From Clostridia bacterium (GTDB lineage: Bacteria; Bacillota; Clostridia; Christensenellales; CAG-138), in contig JAFWVQ010000064.1 of the NCBI GenBank assembly GCA_017523925.1, positions 46,237-110,236 of the forward strand: a DNA stretch of 64,000 nt. Reading direction: 5' to 3'. Numbering within the stretch: the stretch's first letter is position 1; each line of letters begins with the position of its first letter. The notes beneath the pieces were generated by a model that was not told the DNA's origin, searched no databases, and saw nothing but the letters and a program-made list of their open reading frames with translations. Shown here one piece after another: positions 38,436-49,106 of the stretch. Position numbers and translations under genes: made by a program.

Positions 38436-38439
<4 letters not shown>
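37435..38439 (-). CDS. WYL-domain transcriptional regulator
   Basis: This 334-residue regulator has an N-terminal winged helix (about residues 20-90, CLYKILEKYSDEEHLLSMHE and RTVYSSMDTLTKLGFEI) and a central-to-C-terminal WYL domain (about 165-235, VSPYGMVCDNQNYYLLCI, then YRIDLMKDIRILE). A C-terminal WCX-like extension follows. WYL proteins bind ligands or single-stranded nucleic acid and often control DNA-damage or defence genes. Its ATG overlaps the radA stop (ATGA), so it is co-translated with a repair gene. A link to DNA damage response is plausible but inferred. Confidence 0.9.
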
Positions 38440-39780
<1,341 letters not shown>

Positions 39781-39791
<11 letters not shown>

Positions 39792-41046
39792 TGACGCTCC
39801 GAAGCTCTCCCGCGAACGGGGAGACCATGTATTTGATGATGTCGCGCTCCCTCGAGGTGACGTCCATAAAGAAGATCACGCCGCCCGAAACGCCGAGCAG
39901 CTGCGCCGCCTCCCTGTTTGCGGTGAGGCAGTAGGTCTCGCCGGTGTCGAACACGTACATATAGACGGCGAGCCCCTTTGAGTATGCGATGAAGTCCTCG
40001 TCGATACCGAACTCGACCACGCCCTCGGCGATCTCGATCGAGCCGGATACGCCGTCAGAAAGGTAGAGCTTGGCGTTCTCGCCGTGCGTGGAGTCGAGCC
40101 AGGCATAGTATTCGCCGTTGTACTCGGGGTCGTGGACGAAAACGCCCGGTCGGAACTCTGAAACGCTGCCCGTGCCGATATCCATGGTTTTGACCGCCGA
40201 GTCGCTCATGGATGCGGGCGATGCCCAAACGAGCTTATTGCCATGGATGAAGGGCATGCTGGTGCCGCTTGCCTGATTGTCGAAGTATGCCGTAACGGCG
40301 GTCTCCCCGCTCGAAAGATCGCAAACGAAGATCTTTTCGCGCTCGCTGCCCGTGCGCTCTATCCAGGTGAGGATATCGTTTTCGAGCCTGAGCTCGGGCT
40401 GGCCGACGTAGACGGTTTTTATGGTTCTTGGGCTTGCCGAGGACGCGGTCCTGTCGATGCAGCGGATCGCGCCGCCGCCGAAATCGTAGTTCGCATCGAA
40501 ATAAACGAGCCATTTATCGTTGAACACGGGATGCAGCAGATGATCGTTTTCGGGCTTAACCTCGAGCTCCGAGGCGGAGCCCGTGGCGATGTCGTAGGAA
40601 ACGAGCCGCTCGAGCTTCACCTTGCCGTCCGCAAGCCTGCCCGCGGAGAGGATGACCGTGCTTCCATAGGAGGAGGGGTCCGCAAGCCACGGGTAATTGA
40701 GCTCGCCCGGAAGGATGAGCTCGCGCTGCGCCGCCGCGGGGTCGAAGCCCTCCATTGGATGCGGCGTGGGCGTTGGCTCGACCGTCGGCACCGGGCTCGG
40801 CGTTTCGATGAGCGGGGTGTTGATCTTGCCTGCGAATTTTCCGATGATGCCGCTTGCGTCAAGAGGCGTGTCCACCTTGAAGAAGGCTTCAAGAACGAAC
40901 ATAACGCCGAATACGAGCAGCGCCAGACCCGCAAGTGCGCCAAAAACAACTCCGAGCAGCTTGAGTATCGGCCCGGCGTTTCCCGAGCGGAAGCTCCTTG
41001 ACGAGCTCCGTCTGCGGCGGTTTCTTTTGTTTAATCGTTTTCCCAT
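39781..41046 (-). CDS. membrane-anchored beta-propeller-like protein
   Basis: This 421-residue protein has a very basic N-terminus (KRLNKRNRRRRSSSRSFR), one membrane helix (about residues 28-52), a Pro/Thr-rich spacer (SPVPTVEPTPTPHP, about 83-96), and an extracytoplasmic domain of about 310 residues. That domain has repeated strand-rich units reminiscent of TolB/WD-like propellers: YDIATGSASEL, VCDLSSGETAVTAYF, KTMDIGTGSVSEF and YVFDTGETYCLTA. Each unit carries the D-x-x-T/S-G-E/S turn typical of such blades. The function is unknown. Its stop overlaps radA by 11 bases, so it leads the radA-WYL transcript. Confidence 0.75.
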
Positions 41047-41139
41047 ATATACATTATAACATATCGCGCGGACGATGTCATCATTTTAAAACATTTTTTT
41101 GCACATAGCCCGCACATTCGCCCTCTTGCCGCGCTTTTG

Positions 41140-41169
41140 GAATAATCCGCCCGTCAAACCCAAAGAATA
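41140..41169 (+). promoter_or_regulatory. candidate sigma-G/F promoter of spoIVB
   Basis: GAATA (41140-41144) fits the forespore -35 consensus. After 18 bases AAGAATA (41163-41169) matches five of seven positions of the -10 consensus CATWMTA. It lies about 70 bases before the spoIVB start. In Bacillus spoIVB is transcribed by sigma-F and sigma-G. Confidence 0.4.
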
Positions 41170-41237
41170 AACGCACCCGATATCCGCTTTGCGGCTCGGA
41201 TCAAAGTTAAAAAGGAAGGCGGAAGGAGAAGAAAAAG

Positions 41238-42506
41238 ATGGAAAAAACCGCAAGAGGGCGCCTCGGGCTTATGCTGAAGATGCTCGGTATCGCCGTTTCG
41301 CTGCTGATCTTTGCGCTCAACTTCACGGACGGCATGCGGGCGGCAAGGGCGGCGGGAGGCGCGATCTTCACAAACTCAAGCACGCTCCCTGCCGATGAGC
41401 TTGCGCTGATCGAGTTTCTTTCGATCGGCTCGGGCTCCGCCGTGCCTGCGGCGTCGGATGCGCTCGACGAAAGGCTCGAGGGCGCGGAGCCGTTCAAGGG
41501 CATTTGGGCGCTGCTCGGCTTCGGCGGGATACGCGTGTACCGCTCCGAGCGCGCGGAGCTTCTGCCCTGCGGGGATGCGATCGGCATTGCGATCCGCTCG
41601 AATGGCGTGCTCGTGGTGGGCTTTGGGGAGGTTTCAGACGAAGGCGGAAGGAGCGTCTGCCCCGCCAAGGCCTGCGGGCTGCGCGCCGGCGACCTGATAC
41701 TCGCCGTCAACGGGACCAAGGTGCGCACGGCTGCGGAGCTGCAGGCTGCGCTGAACGCCGTCCACGCCGCCCCTTTTGAAGGAGCGATCGAGCTTGAGGC
41801 CGAGCGAAACGGCAATCGCCTTTACTTCAAGGCCGCGCCCGCAAGGGATGCGGGCGGCACTTCGCGGCTCGGCGCGTGGGTGCGCGACAGCACGATCGGC
41901 ATCGGCACGCTTTCGTTCGTGCGCATCGGGGACGATCGGCTTGCCGCGCTCGGTCACGCCGTGCAGGATGCGGACACCTCCGCGCTGATACCCGTTTTGA
42001 GCGGTGAGGCGGTGTTTGCCGATATACTCGGCGTGGAGCGCGCCCGCTCCGGCACGCCCGGGGAGCTGAAGGGCAGCTTTTCATCCGCAAGCACCGCCGT
42101 AGGCAGTATCGACAGGAACTGTGAGCTCGGCGTTTACGGCCTGCTCGACGGGGGCTGCGCGGCGCTCTTTCTCGGCAGGCAGACGCTTCCCGTGGCGTTT
42201 CCGAACGAGGTGCATACGGGCGAAGCATACATACTCTCGCAGACCGACGACGGCACGCCAAGGGCGTATTCCTGCCGCATAATCCGAACGATCGCGCAGA
42301 GCGCACCCGAGCCGAAGGGTCTGGTCGTCGAGATCACGGATGAGGAGCTGAAAAGCGCTGCAGGCGGGATAGTGCGCGGCATGAGCGGCAGCCCGATCGT
42401 GCAGGACGGCAGACTGGCGGGCGTGGTGACGCACGTGTTCGTGAACGATCCGCTGAAGGGCTACGGCTGCTATGCTTTCTGGATATGCGAAAGCATGGAC
42501 GGATAG
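41238..42506 (+). CDS. spoIVB: SpoIVB serine peptidase
   Basis: SpoIVB is made in the forespore, crosses its membrane and triggers pro-sigma-K processing by cleaving SpoIVFA. The 422-residue protein has an N-terminal membrane anchor (about residues 13-30) and a PDZ domain (about 130-195, GLRAGDLILAVNGTKVRTAAEL). The S55 peptidase domain has the catalytic His in LAALGHAVQD and the Ser in GGIVRGMSGSPIVQDGRL. GGAAGGAG precedes the ATG. In Bacillus recN precedes spoIVB and spo0A on one strand. Here spoIVB is inverted relative to recN, and spo0A is not next to it. Confidence 0.96.
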   Translation: MEKTARGRLGLMLKMLGIAVSLLIFALNFTDGMRAARAAGGAIFTNSSTLPADELALIEFLSIGSGSAVPAASDALDERLEGAEPFKGIWALLGFGGIRVYRSERAELLPCGDAIGIAIRSNGVLVVGFGEVSDEGGRSVCPAKACGLRAGDLILAVNGTKVRTAAELQAALNAVHAAPFEGAIELEAERNGNRLYFKAAPARDAGGTSRLGAWVRDSTIGIGTLSFVRIGDDRLAALGHAVQDADTSALIPVLSGEAVFADILGVERARSGTPGELKGSFSSASTAVGSIDRNCELGVYGLLDGGCAALFLGRQTLPVAFPNEVHTGEAYILSQTDDGTPRAYSCRIIRTIAQSAPEPKGLVVEITDEELKSAAGGIVRGMSGSPIVQDGRLAGVVTHVFVNDPLKGYGCYAFWICESMDG

Positions 42507-42545
42507 CGCGGGACCGGGAGGGTTTGGCAAGGAAGAAGGCGCGGC

Positions 42546-42574
42546 AAAAAAAGACCGGCGGCATCGTGCCGCCG
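42546..42574 (-). terminator. terminator of the asp23/nusB-to-recN block
   Basis: On the minus strand CGGCGGCA-CGA-TGCCGCCG is followed by GTCTTTTTTT. It lies about 95 bases after the recN stop. Confidence 0.85.
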
Positions 42575-42611
42575 ATCGAACGAATGCTTTTATACTCTAT
42601 TGAATGTTGAT

Positions 42612-42677
42612 ATTCAAATGATCTTCTATTGATACTCTAATGATATTCTATTGATTTTCTATTAAGTTTCTATTGCA
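42612..42677. repeat. six-copy 11-base tandem repeat at the recN 3' end
   Basis: Consecutive 11-base units read, on the plus strand, ATTCAAATGAT, CTTCTATTGAT, ACTCTAATGAT, ATTCTATTGAT, TTTCTATTAAG, TTTCTATTGCA. The period is exact and the core is CTATTGAT. The last unit includes the recN stop codon and final codons. The array lies between recN and its terminator, and it is very AT-rich in a GC-rich region. Confidence 0.8.
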
Positions 42678-44385
42678 GATCCCCTTTTTTGAAGCTTTCC
42701 GCTTCGGCTATCATCTCGGAGGCATAGCTCAGCGCGGATTCGCGCGAGCCCGAAGCGCCCATGATGCGCGCAAGCTCCGCACGGCGCTCATCGCTCGAAA
42801 GCGCACGAAGCGTGGTATGTGTTTTATCGCCGTCGGTATGCTTCTCAACGAGCAGATGGCAGTCCGCAAAGGCGGCGATCTGCGGAAGATGGGTCACGCT
42901 GAGCACCTGCTTTCGCTTTGAAACGAGGCTCAGCCTCTCCCCCACCTTGACCGCCGTGAGGCCGCTTATGCCTGTGTCCACCTCGTCGAAGATCAGCGTG
43001 GACGTGCCGTCTATGCCCGCAAGGACCGTTTTGACCGCGAGCATTATCCTCGAAAGCTCGCCGCCGGAGGCGACCTTCGAAAGGGGCTTGAGCGGCTCGC
43101 CCGCGTTTGCCGAGAGCATGAACTCGACCGTGTCGCTGCCGTTCGGGTGCGGCTCTGCGGGCTCGGAGGCGATCGCGATATCGAACTTTGCGCGCTCCAT
43201 TCCGAGCACGGAAAGCTCGGCGTTTACGCCGTTTTTAAGCGTTTCCGCCGCCGCTCTGCGCAGCTTGGTGAGCTTTGCAGCGGCCTCGGCATAATCCTTG
43301 AGCAGCTTTTCGCGCTCTTCGGCGAGCCTTGCGCGCTTCTCCTCCGCGCCGGTGAGCTCGAACAGCTCGTTTTGCGCGTTTTCGCGGAACTCGAGCACCG
43401 CCTCGATGCTGCCGCCGTATTTTCTTTTGAGAAGGTTCAACAAATCGAGCCGCGTTTCAAGCTCGTTCAGCCTTTCGGGTGAGTATTCGTAGGAAAGCTG
43501 CATATCGCGGAGCTGATACGATGCGTCCTCGAGCTCGTAGAACGCGCTTTCGAGCCTTTGATGGAGCTCGCCGTACTGCGCGGAAAGATCGGCGATCGAC
43601 TCCACCGAATGCACCGCCGAGCGCAGGCTTGCAAGCGCGCCGCCATCGCCCGAAAGCAACTCGGAGCCCTTGGCAAGCGAGGAATCAATCCTCTCCGCAT
43701 TCGAAAGCAGCGTCAGCTCCTCCTCTATCTCCGCCTCCTCGTCCGCCCTTGGCGAGGCGGAATCTATCTCGTTTAGCTGATACTCGAGTATGTCTATGCG
43801 GCGCTCCCTCTCCGCTTCGGAAACGAAGCCCGCGTTCAGCCTGTTTTCAACGCCCCTGTATGCTTCATACAGCGCACCGACCTCGCTCAAGGCCGCCGCA
43901 AGCTCGCCGCCCCCGAAGGCGTCCAGCATGCCGATATGCCGCCTCGGCTCGAGCAGGGACTGATGCTCATGCTGCCCGTGCACGTCCACGAGCCTGTCGG
44001 TTATCAGGCGCAGCGCATTGAGCGTCACGATCTCGCCGTTGACGCGGCAAAGGCTCTTGCCCGCCGCCGTTATCTCGCGCACGATTACCAATTCGTTGTC
44101 ATCGACCTCGATGCCGAGCTCCCCGAGCCGTGAAAACAGATCGTTTTCATCGGCGGCATCCGCTTCGAGCCCGGAAAGATCGAAGAATGCCTCCACCCTC
44201 GCCTTCTGCGCGCCGGTGGAGATCAGCTCCTTGCTTCCGCGCTCGCCGAGGATGAGGTTCACGCTGTCGATTATGATGGATTTGCCCGCGCCCGTTTCGC
44301 CTGTGAGCACGTTGAAGCCCGGGCTGAGCTCGATATCCAGCCGATCTATCAGCGCGATATTGTTTATGATCAGTCTTGAAAGCAT
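42670..44385 (-). CDS. recN: DNA repair protein RecN
   Basis: RecN is an SMC-like ATPase that gathers at double-strand breaks. The 571-residue protein has Walker A TGETGAGKSIIIDSVN (about residues 28-43), the QHEHQSLL Q-loop region (about 138-145), a long central coiled coil, the ABC signature KVASGGELSRIMLA (about 435-448), and Walker B STLIFDEVDTGISG (about 458-471). It is the last gene of the leftward run starting at nusB or asp23. The argR gene that often precedes it in Firmicutes is absent. Confidence 0.97.
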   Translation of the reverse strand: MLSRLIINNIALIDRLDIELSPGFNVLTGETGAGKSIIIDSVNLILGERGSKELISTGAQKARVEAFFDLSGLEADAADENDLFSRLGELGIEVDDNELVIVREITAAGKSLCRVNGEIVTLNALRLITDRLVDVHGQHEHQSLLEPRRHIGMLDAFGGGELAAALSEVGALYEAYRGVENRLNAGFVSEAERERRIDILEYQLNEIDSASPRADEEAEIEEELTLLSNAERIDSSLAKGSELLSGDGGALASLRSAVHSVESIADLSAQYGELHQRLESAFYELEDASYQLRDMQLSYEYSPERLNELETRLDLLNLLKRKYGGSIEAVLEFRENAQNELFELTGAEEKRARLAEEREKLLKDYAEAAAKLTKLRRAAAETLKNGVNAELSVLGMERAKFDIAIASEPAEPHPNGSDTVEFMLSANAGEPLKPLSKVASGGELSRIMLAVKTVLAGIDGTSTLIFDEVDTGISGLTAVKVGERLSLVSKRKQVLSVTHLPQIAAFADCHLLVEKHTDGDKTHTTLRALSSDERRAELARIMGASGSRESALSYASEMIAEAESFKKGDLQ

Positions 44386-44405
44386 TTGACCTGCGCCCTC
44401 CGATG

Positions 44406-45218
44406 CTATGCGAGCTTTTCCCTGATGAGCTTGAAAATATTGCGTTCGCCGAGCCGCACGAAGCCGATGCTGTGCTCCGATTTTGAAACGGTGAGCACCG
44501 AGCCCTTTTCAAGCTGCATGAGCTGTGCGCCGTCCGAATGCAGCACGCAGTCGCTGTGCGCTACCACGGTCACGACGGAATCAAACGACGCCACGACCGG
44601 GCGAACGGTGAGCGAATGCGGGCAGACTGGCGTTACGATTATAACGTCGAGCTTCGGCGCAACGATCGGCCCGCCGGCGGAGATGGAGTAGCCCGTGGAG
44701 CCCGTTGCGGAGGAAACGATCACGCCGTCCGCATGCACCATGCCCATGCTGCTTCCGTCGATCATCACCTCAAGATGCGCCACGGACGAAAAGCCCTGCT
44801 TGCCGATCATGAAATCATTGAGGCAAACGAAGCCGCGTCCGCCGCATTCGGCATGCAGCATAGAGGCGCGGTCCACGCGGTGCTCGCCCGCAAGGAAGCC
44901 CGCGAAGGCCCCCGCAAAGCCGTCTATATCCGTTTCGCTGAAAAAGCCTATCTTGCCGTAGTTTATGCCGAGGATCGGCGCATTCACCGCTATGCCGTTG
45001 TTCACCGCCGAGGAGACCGCCCGAAGCACGGTCCCATCGCCGCCGATGACCACCACGCAGCACGGAGGCTCCGCTTCCCCGCTCGCGAACAGCTCCACGG
45101 GGTCGGTAAAGCTTCTCGCTTCACAGCCCGCGCCGCGCACGATACCGCAGGCGCGCTCAAGCACCTCCGACGAGCCCTGCTTGGTGGGGTTTGCGATAAG
45201 ATAAACTCTTTTTTTCAT
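44406..45218 (-). CDS. nadK: NAD kinase
   Basis: NadK phosphorylates NAD to NADP using ATP or polyphosphate. The 270-residue protein contains VVVIGGDGTVLRAVS (the GGDGT motif, about residues 57-71), INYGKIGFFSE, LNDFMIGK (the NE/D-like motif) and VSSATGSTGYSISAGGPIV. The start at 45218 (MKKRVYLIANPTKQG) is chosen because CGGAGGAG precedes it and it matches the family N-terminus. The in-frame extension upstream lies in the degenerate 9-base repeat. It sits between tlyA and recN, the usual Firmicutes order. Confidence 0.95.
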   Translation of the reverse strand: MKKRVYLIANPTKQGSSEVLERACGIVRGAGCEARSFTDPVELFASGEAEPPCCVVVIGGDGTVLRAVSSAVNNGIAVNAPILGINYGKIGFFSETDIDGFAGAFAGFLAGEHRVDRASMLHAECGGRGFVCLNDFMIGKQGFSSVAHLEVMIDGSSMGMVHADGVIVSSATGSTGYSISAGGPIVAPKLDVIIVTPVCPHSLTVRPVVASFDSVVTVVAHSDCVLHSDGAQLMQLEKGSVLTVSKSEHSIGFVRLGERNIFKLIREKLA

Positions 45219-45259
45219 TGCTCCTCCGTGAAAAGCCGTTTTCCTGTTTTTTGCCCGTG

Positions 45260-45331
45260 CCGCCTGTACCGCCTGTGCAGCCAATACCGCCTGTGCCGCT
45301 TGTGCTGCATATGCTGCCGATATTGCCGCTC
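45260..45331. repeat. degenerate 9-base tandem repeat between tlyA and nadK
   Basis: Eight consecutive 9-base units on the plus strand read CCGCCTGTA, CCGCCTGTG, CAGCCAATA, CCGCCTGTG, CCGCTTGTG, CTGCATATG, CTGCCGATA, TTGCCGCTC. The array is non-coding on the minus strand, which carries the operon. On the plus strand it reads as a Pro-Pro-Val-like repeat with no ribosome-binding context. Confidence 0.6.
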
Positions 45332-45376
45332 GGCATTTTCCGCAGGCGGCGGCTGTTTTATATATGCGGCGCGATC

Positions 45377-46228
45377 CTATGCCCGATCGGAGAATTCCGA
45401 ATGCGCGGCGTCCACAACTGCGCCGGCGAGCTCCGCGAGCCTTTGCCCTGCGGTCTCATCCCGGCCGTTTATACCCGCTGCTGCATCCGCATCCTCCGCG
45501 GGCTTTTTAAGGTAGAGCAGAAACTCGATATTTCCCTTGGGTCCCGTTATCGGCGAATGATCGACGGCGAGCACAGAAAAGCCCGTGTTCAGCGCGAAAA
45601 GCGCGGCCTCGTTCAGCACCTCGAGATGCGTTGAGCGCTCGCGGACGACGCCGTTTTTGCCGATCTTGTTTCTGCCCGCTTCGAACTGGGGCTTGACGAG
45701 CACCACCGCTTCGCCGCCCATGGCGAGCACGTCGAAGATGCGCGGCAGGATCAGCCTGATCGAGATGAAGGACACGTCGCACGAGGCGAACGAGGGCGTT
45801 TCATCGAACCATGCGCTCTCCATCAGCCTTGCGTTATGCCGCTCCATGCACACCACGCGTTCATCGTTTCTAAGCCTCCAATCGAGCTGGCCGTAGCCGA
45901 CGTCCACCGCGAAGACCCTTATTGCGCCATGCTTGAGCATGCAGTCGGTGAAGCCGCCCGTGGACGCGCCAACGTCCACACAGACCATGTTTTCAAGGCG
46001 TATCCCGTATTTGGTTACCGCTTTTTCGAGCTTCAAGCCGCCCCTGCTGACGAAGGGTATCGGGTCCTCCTTCAGCGAGAGCACCTGCCCATCCTTCACG
46101 GGGTCGCTCGGCTTCATCACGCGAACGCCGTCAAGAAGCACGACGCCCTCCATGATCAGCGCCTTTGCCCGCTCGCGGCTCTGTGCAAGCCCAAGCTCCA
46201 CAAGCTTATTATCCGCTCTTTCAGCCAA
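45377..46228 (-). CDS. tlyA: TlyA-family rRNA 2'-O-methyltransferase
   Basis: This 283-residue RNA methyltransferase, formerly called hemolysin A, has an N-terminal S4 RNA-binding domain (about residues 4-60, LVELGLAQSRERAKALIMEG) and a Rossmann FtsJ-like domain with the SAM motif CVDVGASTGGFTDCMLKHGA (about 88-107). KPQFEAGRNKIGKNGVV carries the catalytic lysine region. TlyA methylates ribosomal RNA. Its start overlaps the dxs stop by eight bases. A small C-terminal extension (DADAAAGINGRDE) goes beyond the usual end. Confidence 0.94.
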   Translation of the reverse strand: MAERADNKLVELGLAQSRERAKALIMEGVVLLDGVRVMKPSDPVKDGQVLSLKEDPIPFVSRGGLKLEKAVTKYGIRLENMVCVDVGASTGGFTDCMLKHGAIRVFAVDVGYGQLDWRLRNDERVVCMERHNARLMESAWFDETPSFASCDVSFISIRLILPRIFDVLAMGGEAVVLVKPQFEAGRNKIGKNGVVRERSTHLEVLNEAALFALNTGFSVLAVDHSPITGPKGNIEFLLYLKKPAEDADAAAGINGRDETAGQRLAELAGAVVDAAHSEFSDRA

Positions 46229-48098
46229 TCTTGATGCCCTGCTCTTTCATACATTCGATGACGGTGTTTTTTATGCTTTCGACCGTTAGGCCGCATTCCT
46301 CATCCTGCTGCTTCGGACTTGCCGCGCAAATGGGATAGCTCGGAACGCCGAGCGTCCGCACCCGCACGCCGCCCTTCTCGCAGGCGCGCCTGGCGATCTG
46401 CGCGCCGAAGCCCGTGTCGCGGCTGCCGTCCTCCACCGTGATCAGGATCTCCGCACCCTTGAGACAGGCATAGTTTTTTTCGGTTATCGGGCAGATGAGC
46501 CTTGCGTTCACGAGCCCGACGTCGAGCCCCTCGCAGGCCTTTATCGCGTTGTCGAGCAGCCTGCCCGAAGCGACCACCGTCACCGGGCGAACGGATTTTA
46601 TAAGCTCCCATGCCTCCATGCAGGCGCCGCCTTCAAGCTCCCTTGAGGGCAGCAGCCCCCTTGAATAGCGAACGGCGCAGGGCTCGTCCAAAGTAAGCGC
46701 ATGCGCGAGCATCCTTTCAAGCTCCTCGATCGAGGAGGGCGAAAACAGCTTGAAACCGCCCGGAAGCGTTGAAAAATACGCGATATCGTACACGCCCTGA
46801 TGCGTTTCGCCGTCCGCACCGACGAGACCCGCCCTGTCCACCGCGAATACGACGGGCAGCTTTTGCAGGCAAACGTCGTGTAGGAGCTGATCGTAGCTGC
46901 GCTGCAGGAAGGTGGAATACACGGCGAAAACGGGGCGCATGCCCTCCATCGCCATGCCCGCTGCCATCGTAACGGCGTGCTGCTCGGCGATGCCGACGTC
47001 GAAAAACCGCTCAGGAAAGCGCTTAGCGAAGGCTGAAAGCCCAGTGCCCGAGGGCATTGCGGCGGTTATCGCGGCGATGCGCGCATCCTTTTCGGCAAGG
47101 CGGCAGAGCTCTGCGGCGAACACCTTGGAATTATTGTTTTTGGATTCGCTCTCACCGGTCTCCTCATCGAAAGCGCCAATGCCGTGGAAGCGCTCGGGGT
47201 CCTTCTCGGCGGGAGCGTAGCCCTTGCCCTTTTCGGTCATAACGTGGATGAGCACGGGCTTATCGGTCACGTTGTTTTTGGCGTGCTCGAGGATCGCGCA
47301 GAGCTCGTCGATATCATGCCCGTCGAAGGGGCCGACGTAGGTATAGCCGAGCTCCTCGAAGAGCACGTTCGGAAGGATGAAGTATTTTATCCTGTTTTTG
47401 AAGCGTTCGATCGCGTTGCTCAGGCCCTTGCCGACCTTCGGCACCTTTTTGAGGTTGCCGGAGAATCTGCGTTTGAAACGCTTGTAGCCCTTGCTCGTTC
47501 TCAGGCCCGACAGATGCGCGCTGAGACCGCCGACGTTGCCGGAGATGCTCATGCGGTTATCGTTGAGGATCACGATAAACGGAAGCTCCGATTCGCCCGC
47601 ATCATCGAGCGCCTCGTAGGCAAGCCCGCCGGTCATCGCGCCGTCGCCGACCACGGCAACAACGCGGCTCTTCACGTCCCCTTCAAGGCGCATTGCGCGA
47701 AGCATGCCGAGCCCTGCGGAGATCGCCGTGCTAGAATGCCCGACGTTGAACGCATCGTATTCGCTTTCGCTCGTTTTCGGGAAGCCGGAGATGCCGTCCT
47801 TCGTGCGCAGCGTTTCAAACGCCTTTGCGCGGCCTGTCAGCAGCTTATGCGGATAGCACTGATGCCCCACGTCGAAAATGAGCCTGTCCTTTTTGAAATC
47901 GAAGCAGCGGTGCAGCGCGATCGTAAGCTCGACTATGCCGAGGTTCGAAGCGAGATGCCCGCCGTTTCTTGCAACGGTGGATATCATGTAGGAGCGCATC
48001 TCGGAGGCAAGCGCCTTGAGCTGCTCTTTATCAAGTTTTTTCAGATCGCTCGGAGCTTCTATACTGTTAAGAAGCTTCAGATCGTCATAACGGGTCAT
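46221..48098 (-). CDS. dxs: 1-deoxy-D-xylulose-5-phosphate synthase
   Basis: Dxs condenses pyruvate and glyceraldehyde 3-phosphate, using thiamine diphosphate, in the first step of the MEP isoprenoid pathway. The 625-residue protein has FDVGHQCYPHKLLTGR (substrate His), the TPP motif VGDGAMTGGLAYEALDDAG to LNDN (about residues 148-180), the transketolase pyrimidine domain with VGIAEQHAVTMAAGMA, and the C-terminal domain. Length and motifs are standard. It is grouped with ispA, so isoprenoid precursor supply is co-transcribed. Confidence 0.97.
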   Translation of the reverse strand: MTRYDDLKLLNSIEAPSDLKKLDKEQLKALASEMRSYMISTVARNGGHLASNLGIVELTIALHRCFDFKKDRLIFDVGHQCYPHKLLTGRAKAFETLRTKDGISGFPKTSESEYDAFNVGHSSTAISAGLGMLRAMRLEGDVKSRVVAVVGDGAMTGGLAYEALDDAGESELPFIVILNDNRMSISGNVGGLSAHLSGLRTSKGYKRFKRRFSGNLKKVPKVGKGLSNAIERFKNRIKYFILPNVLFEELGYTYVGPFDGHDIDELCAILEHAKNNVTDKPVLIHVMTEKGKGYAPAEKDPERFHGIGAFDEETGESESKNNNSKVFAAELCRLAEKDARIAAITAAMPSGTGLSAFAKRFPERFFDVGIAEQHAVTMAAGMAMEGMRPVFAVYSTFLQRSYDQLLHDVCLQKLPVVFAVDRAGLVGADGETHQGVYDIAYFSTLPGGFKLFSPSSIEELERMLAHALTLDEPCAVRYSRGLLPSRELEGGACMEAWELIKSVRPVTVVASGRLLDNAIKACEGLDVGLVNARLICPITEKNYACLKGAEILITVEDGSRDTGFGAQIARRACEKGGVRVRTLGVPSYPICAASPKQQDEECGLTVESIKNTVIECMKEQGIKIG

Positions 48099-48202
48099 AG
48101 CTTTTCTCTTGCAGTTCTTTGGTTATTTAAGTTGACTGTTCGGACTTCTTTCCGACCGCTTTCTATTGTTTTTCGGGTGTTTTTGGTTGTTTCGGTCAAC
48201 CG

Positions 48203-49090
48203 TCAATATTTTCTCGACAGCATTTTGGAAACGGTCTTTTTGAGATACAGGGCGCCTTCGCCGAAGCACTCGGAAAGGATCGCCTCCGCCTCGGCCGCTG
48301 TGCTTTGAGCGAGCTTTCTTGCCTCGTCTATGCCGTAGAGCGTGATATAGGTGAGCTTTTGGCTCTTTTCGTCCTTGCCGAGGGTCTTTCCGACAAGCGC
48401 CTGATCGCCCTCATGATCGAGGATATCATCGGTTATCTGGAAAAGCAGTCCCATTTTTTCGGAATAGCGCTCGAGCGCATCGAGCTGCTCATCGCTCGCA
48501 TCGGCGCTGTATGCCCCCGCAAGCACCGCCGCAGCAAGCATATCCGCCGTTTTGTGGGCGTGGATATAGCGAAGCTCGGCTTCATCCATGCTTGCGCCGC
48601 GCTCGGCCTCAAGATCGCGCGCCTGACCAGCGACCATGCCGGAAACGCCGGCGCGCCTTGAGATCTCATATACGGCTCTATAATAGTTTTTTTCGTTGAA
48701 CGCGAGCCCTTTTTCGAGCATGTATTCGAATGCGAAGCTCAAAAGCCCGTCCCCCGCGAGCACGGCCTGCCCCTCGCCGAACACCCTGTGGTTCGAGGGC
48801 TTGCCCCTGCGCATATCGTCGTCGTCCATGCAGGGCAGATCATCGTGGATCAGCGAATAGGTGTGGATCATCTCTATCCCGCAGCCGAGGGCTAGCGCCA
48901 TCTCGCGCTTTCCGCCGAGCATATCGCATACGCCGAGCGCGAGGCAGGGCCGCAAGCGCTTGCCGCCCGCTTCGATGCTGTATCTCATCGCGCTAAGAAG
49001 CGGCTCCGGTGCGCCGCTGCATTCAAGCGCGCGCTCGAGCTCCGCGTCCACAAGCGCGGCGTATTCCTTATTCATCAGGCCGATATCCAT
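48203..49090 (-). CDS. ispA: short-chain polyprenyl (farnesyl) diphosphate synthase
   Basis: IspA condenses IPP with DMAPP and GPP to make farnesyl diphosphate. The 295-residue protein has GGKRLRPCLALG (about residues 36-47), the first aspartate-rich motif HDDLPCMDDDDMRRG (about 78-92) with the two-residue insertion typical of bacterial FPPS, and the second motif QITDDILDHEGD (about 217-228). The start at 49090 has CGGAGAAA upstream. Sequence further upstream belongs to xseB. It sits directly between xseB and dxs, as in many Firmicutes. Confidence 0.95.
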   Translation of the reverse strand: MDIGLMNKEYAALVDAELERALECSGAPEPLLSAMRYSIEAGGKRLRPCLALGVCDMLGGKREMALALGCGIEMIHTYSLIHDDLPCMDDDDMRRGKPSNHRVFGEGQAVLAGDGLLSFAFEYMLEKGLAFNEKNYYRAVYEISRRAGVSGMVAGQARDLEAERGASMDEAELRYIHAHKTADMLAAAVLAGAYSADASDEQLDALERYSEKMGLLFQITDDILDHEGDQALVGKTLGKDEKSQKLTYITLYGIDEARKLAQSTAAEAEAILSECFGEGALYLKKTVSKMLSRKY

Positions 49091-49106
49091 GCTTTTCTCC
49101 GCTTGC

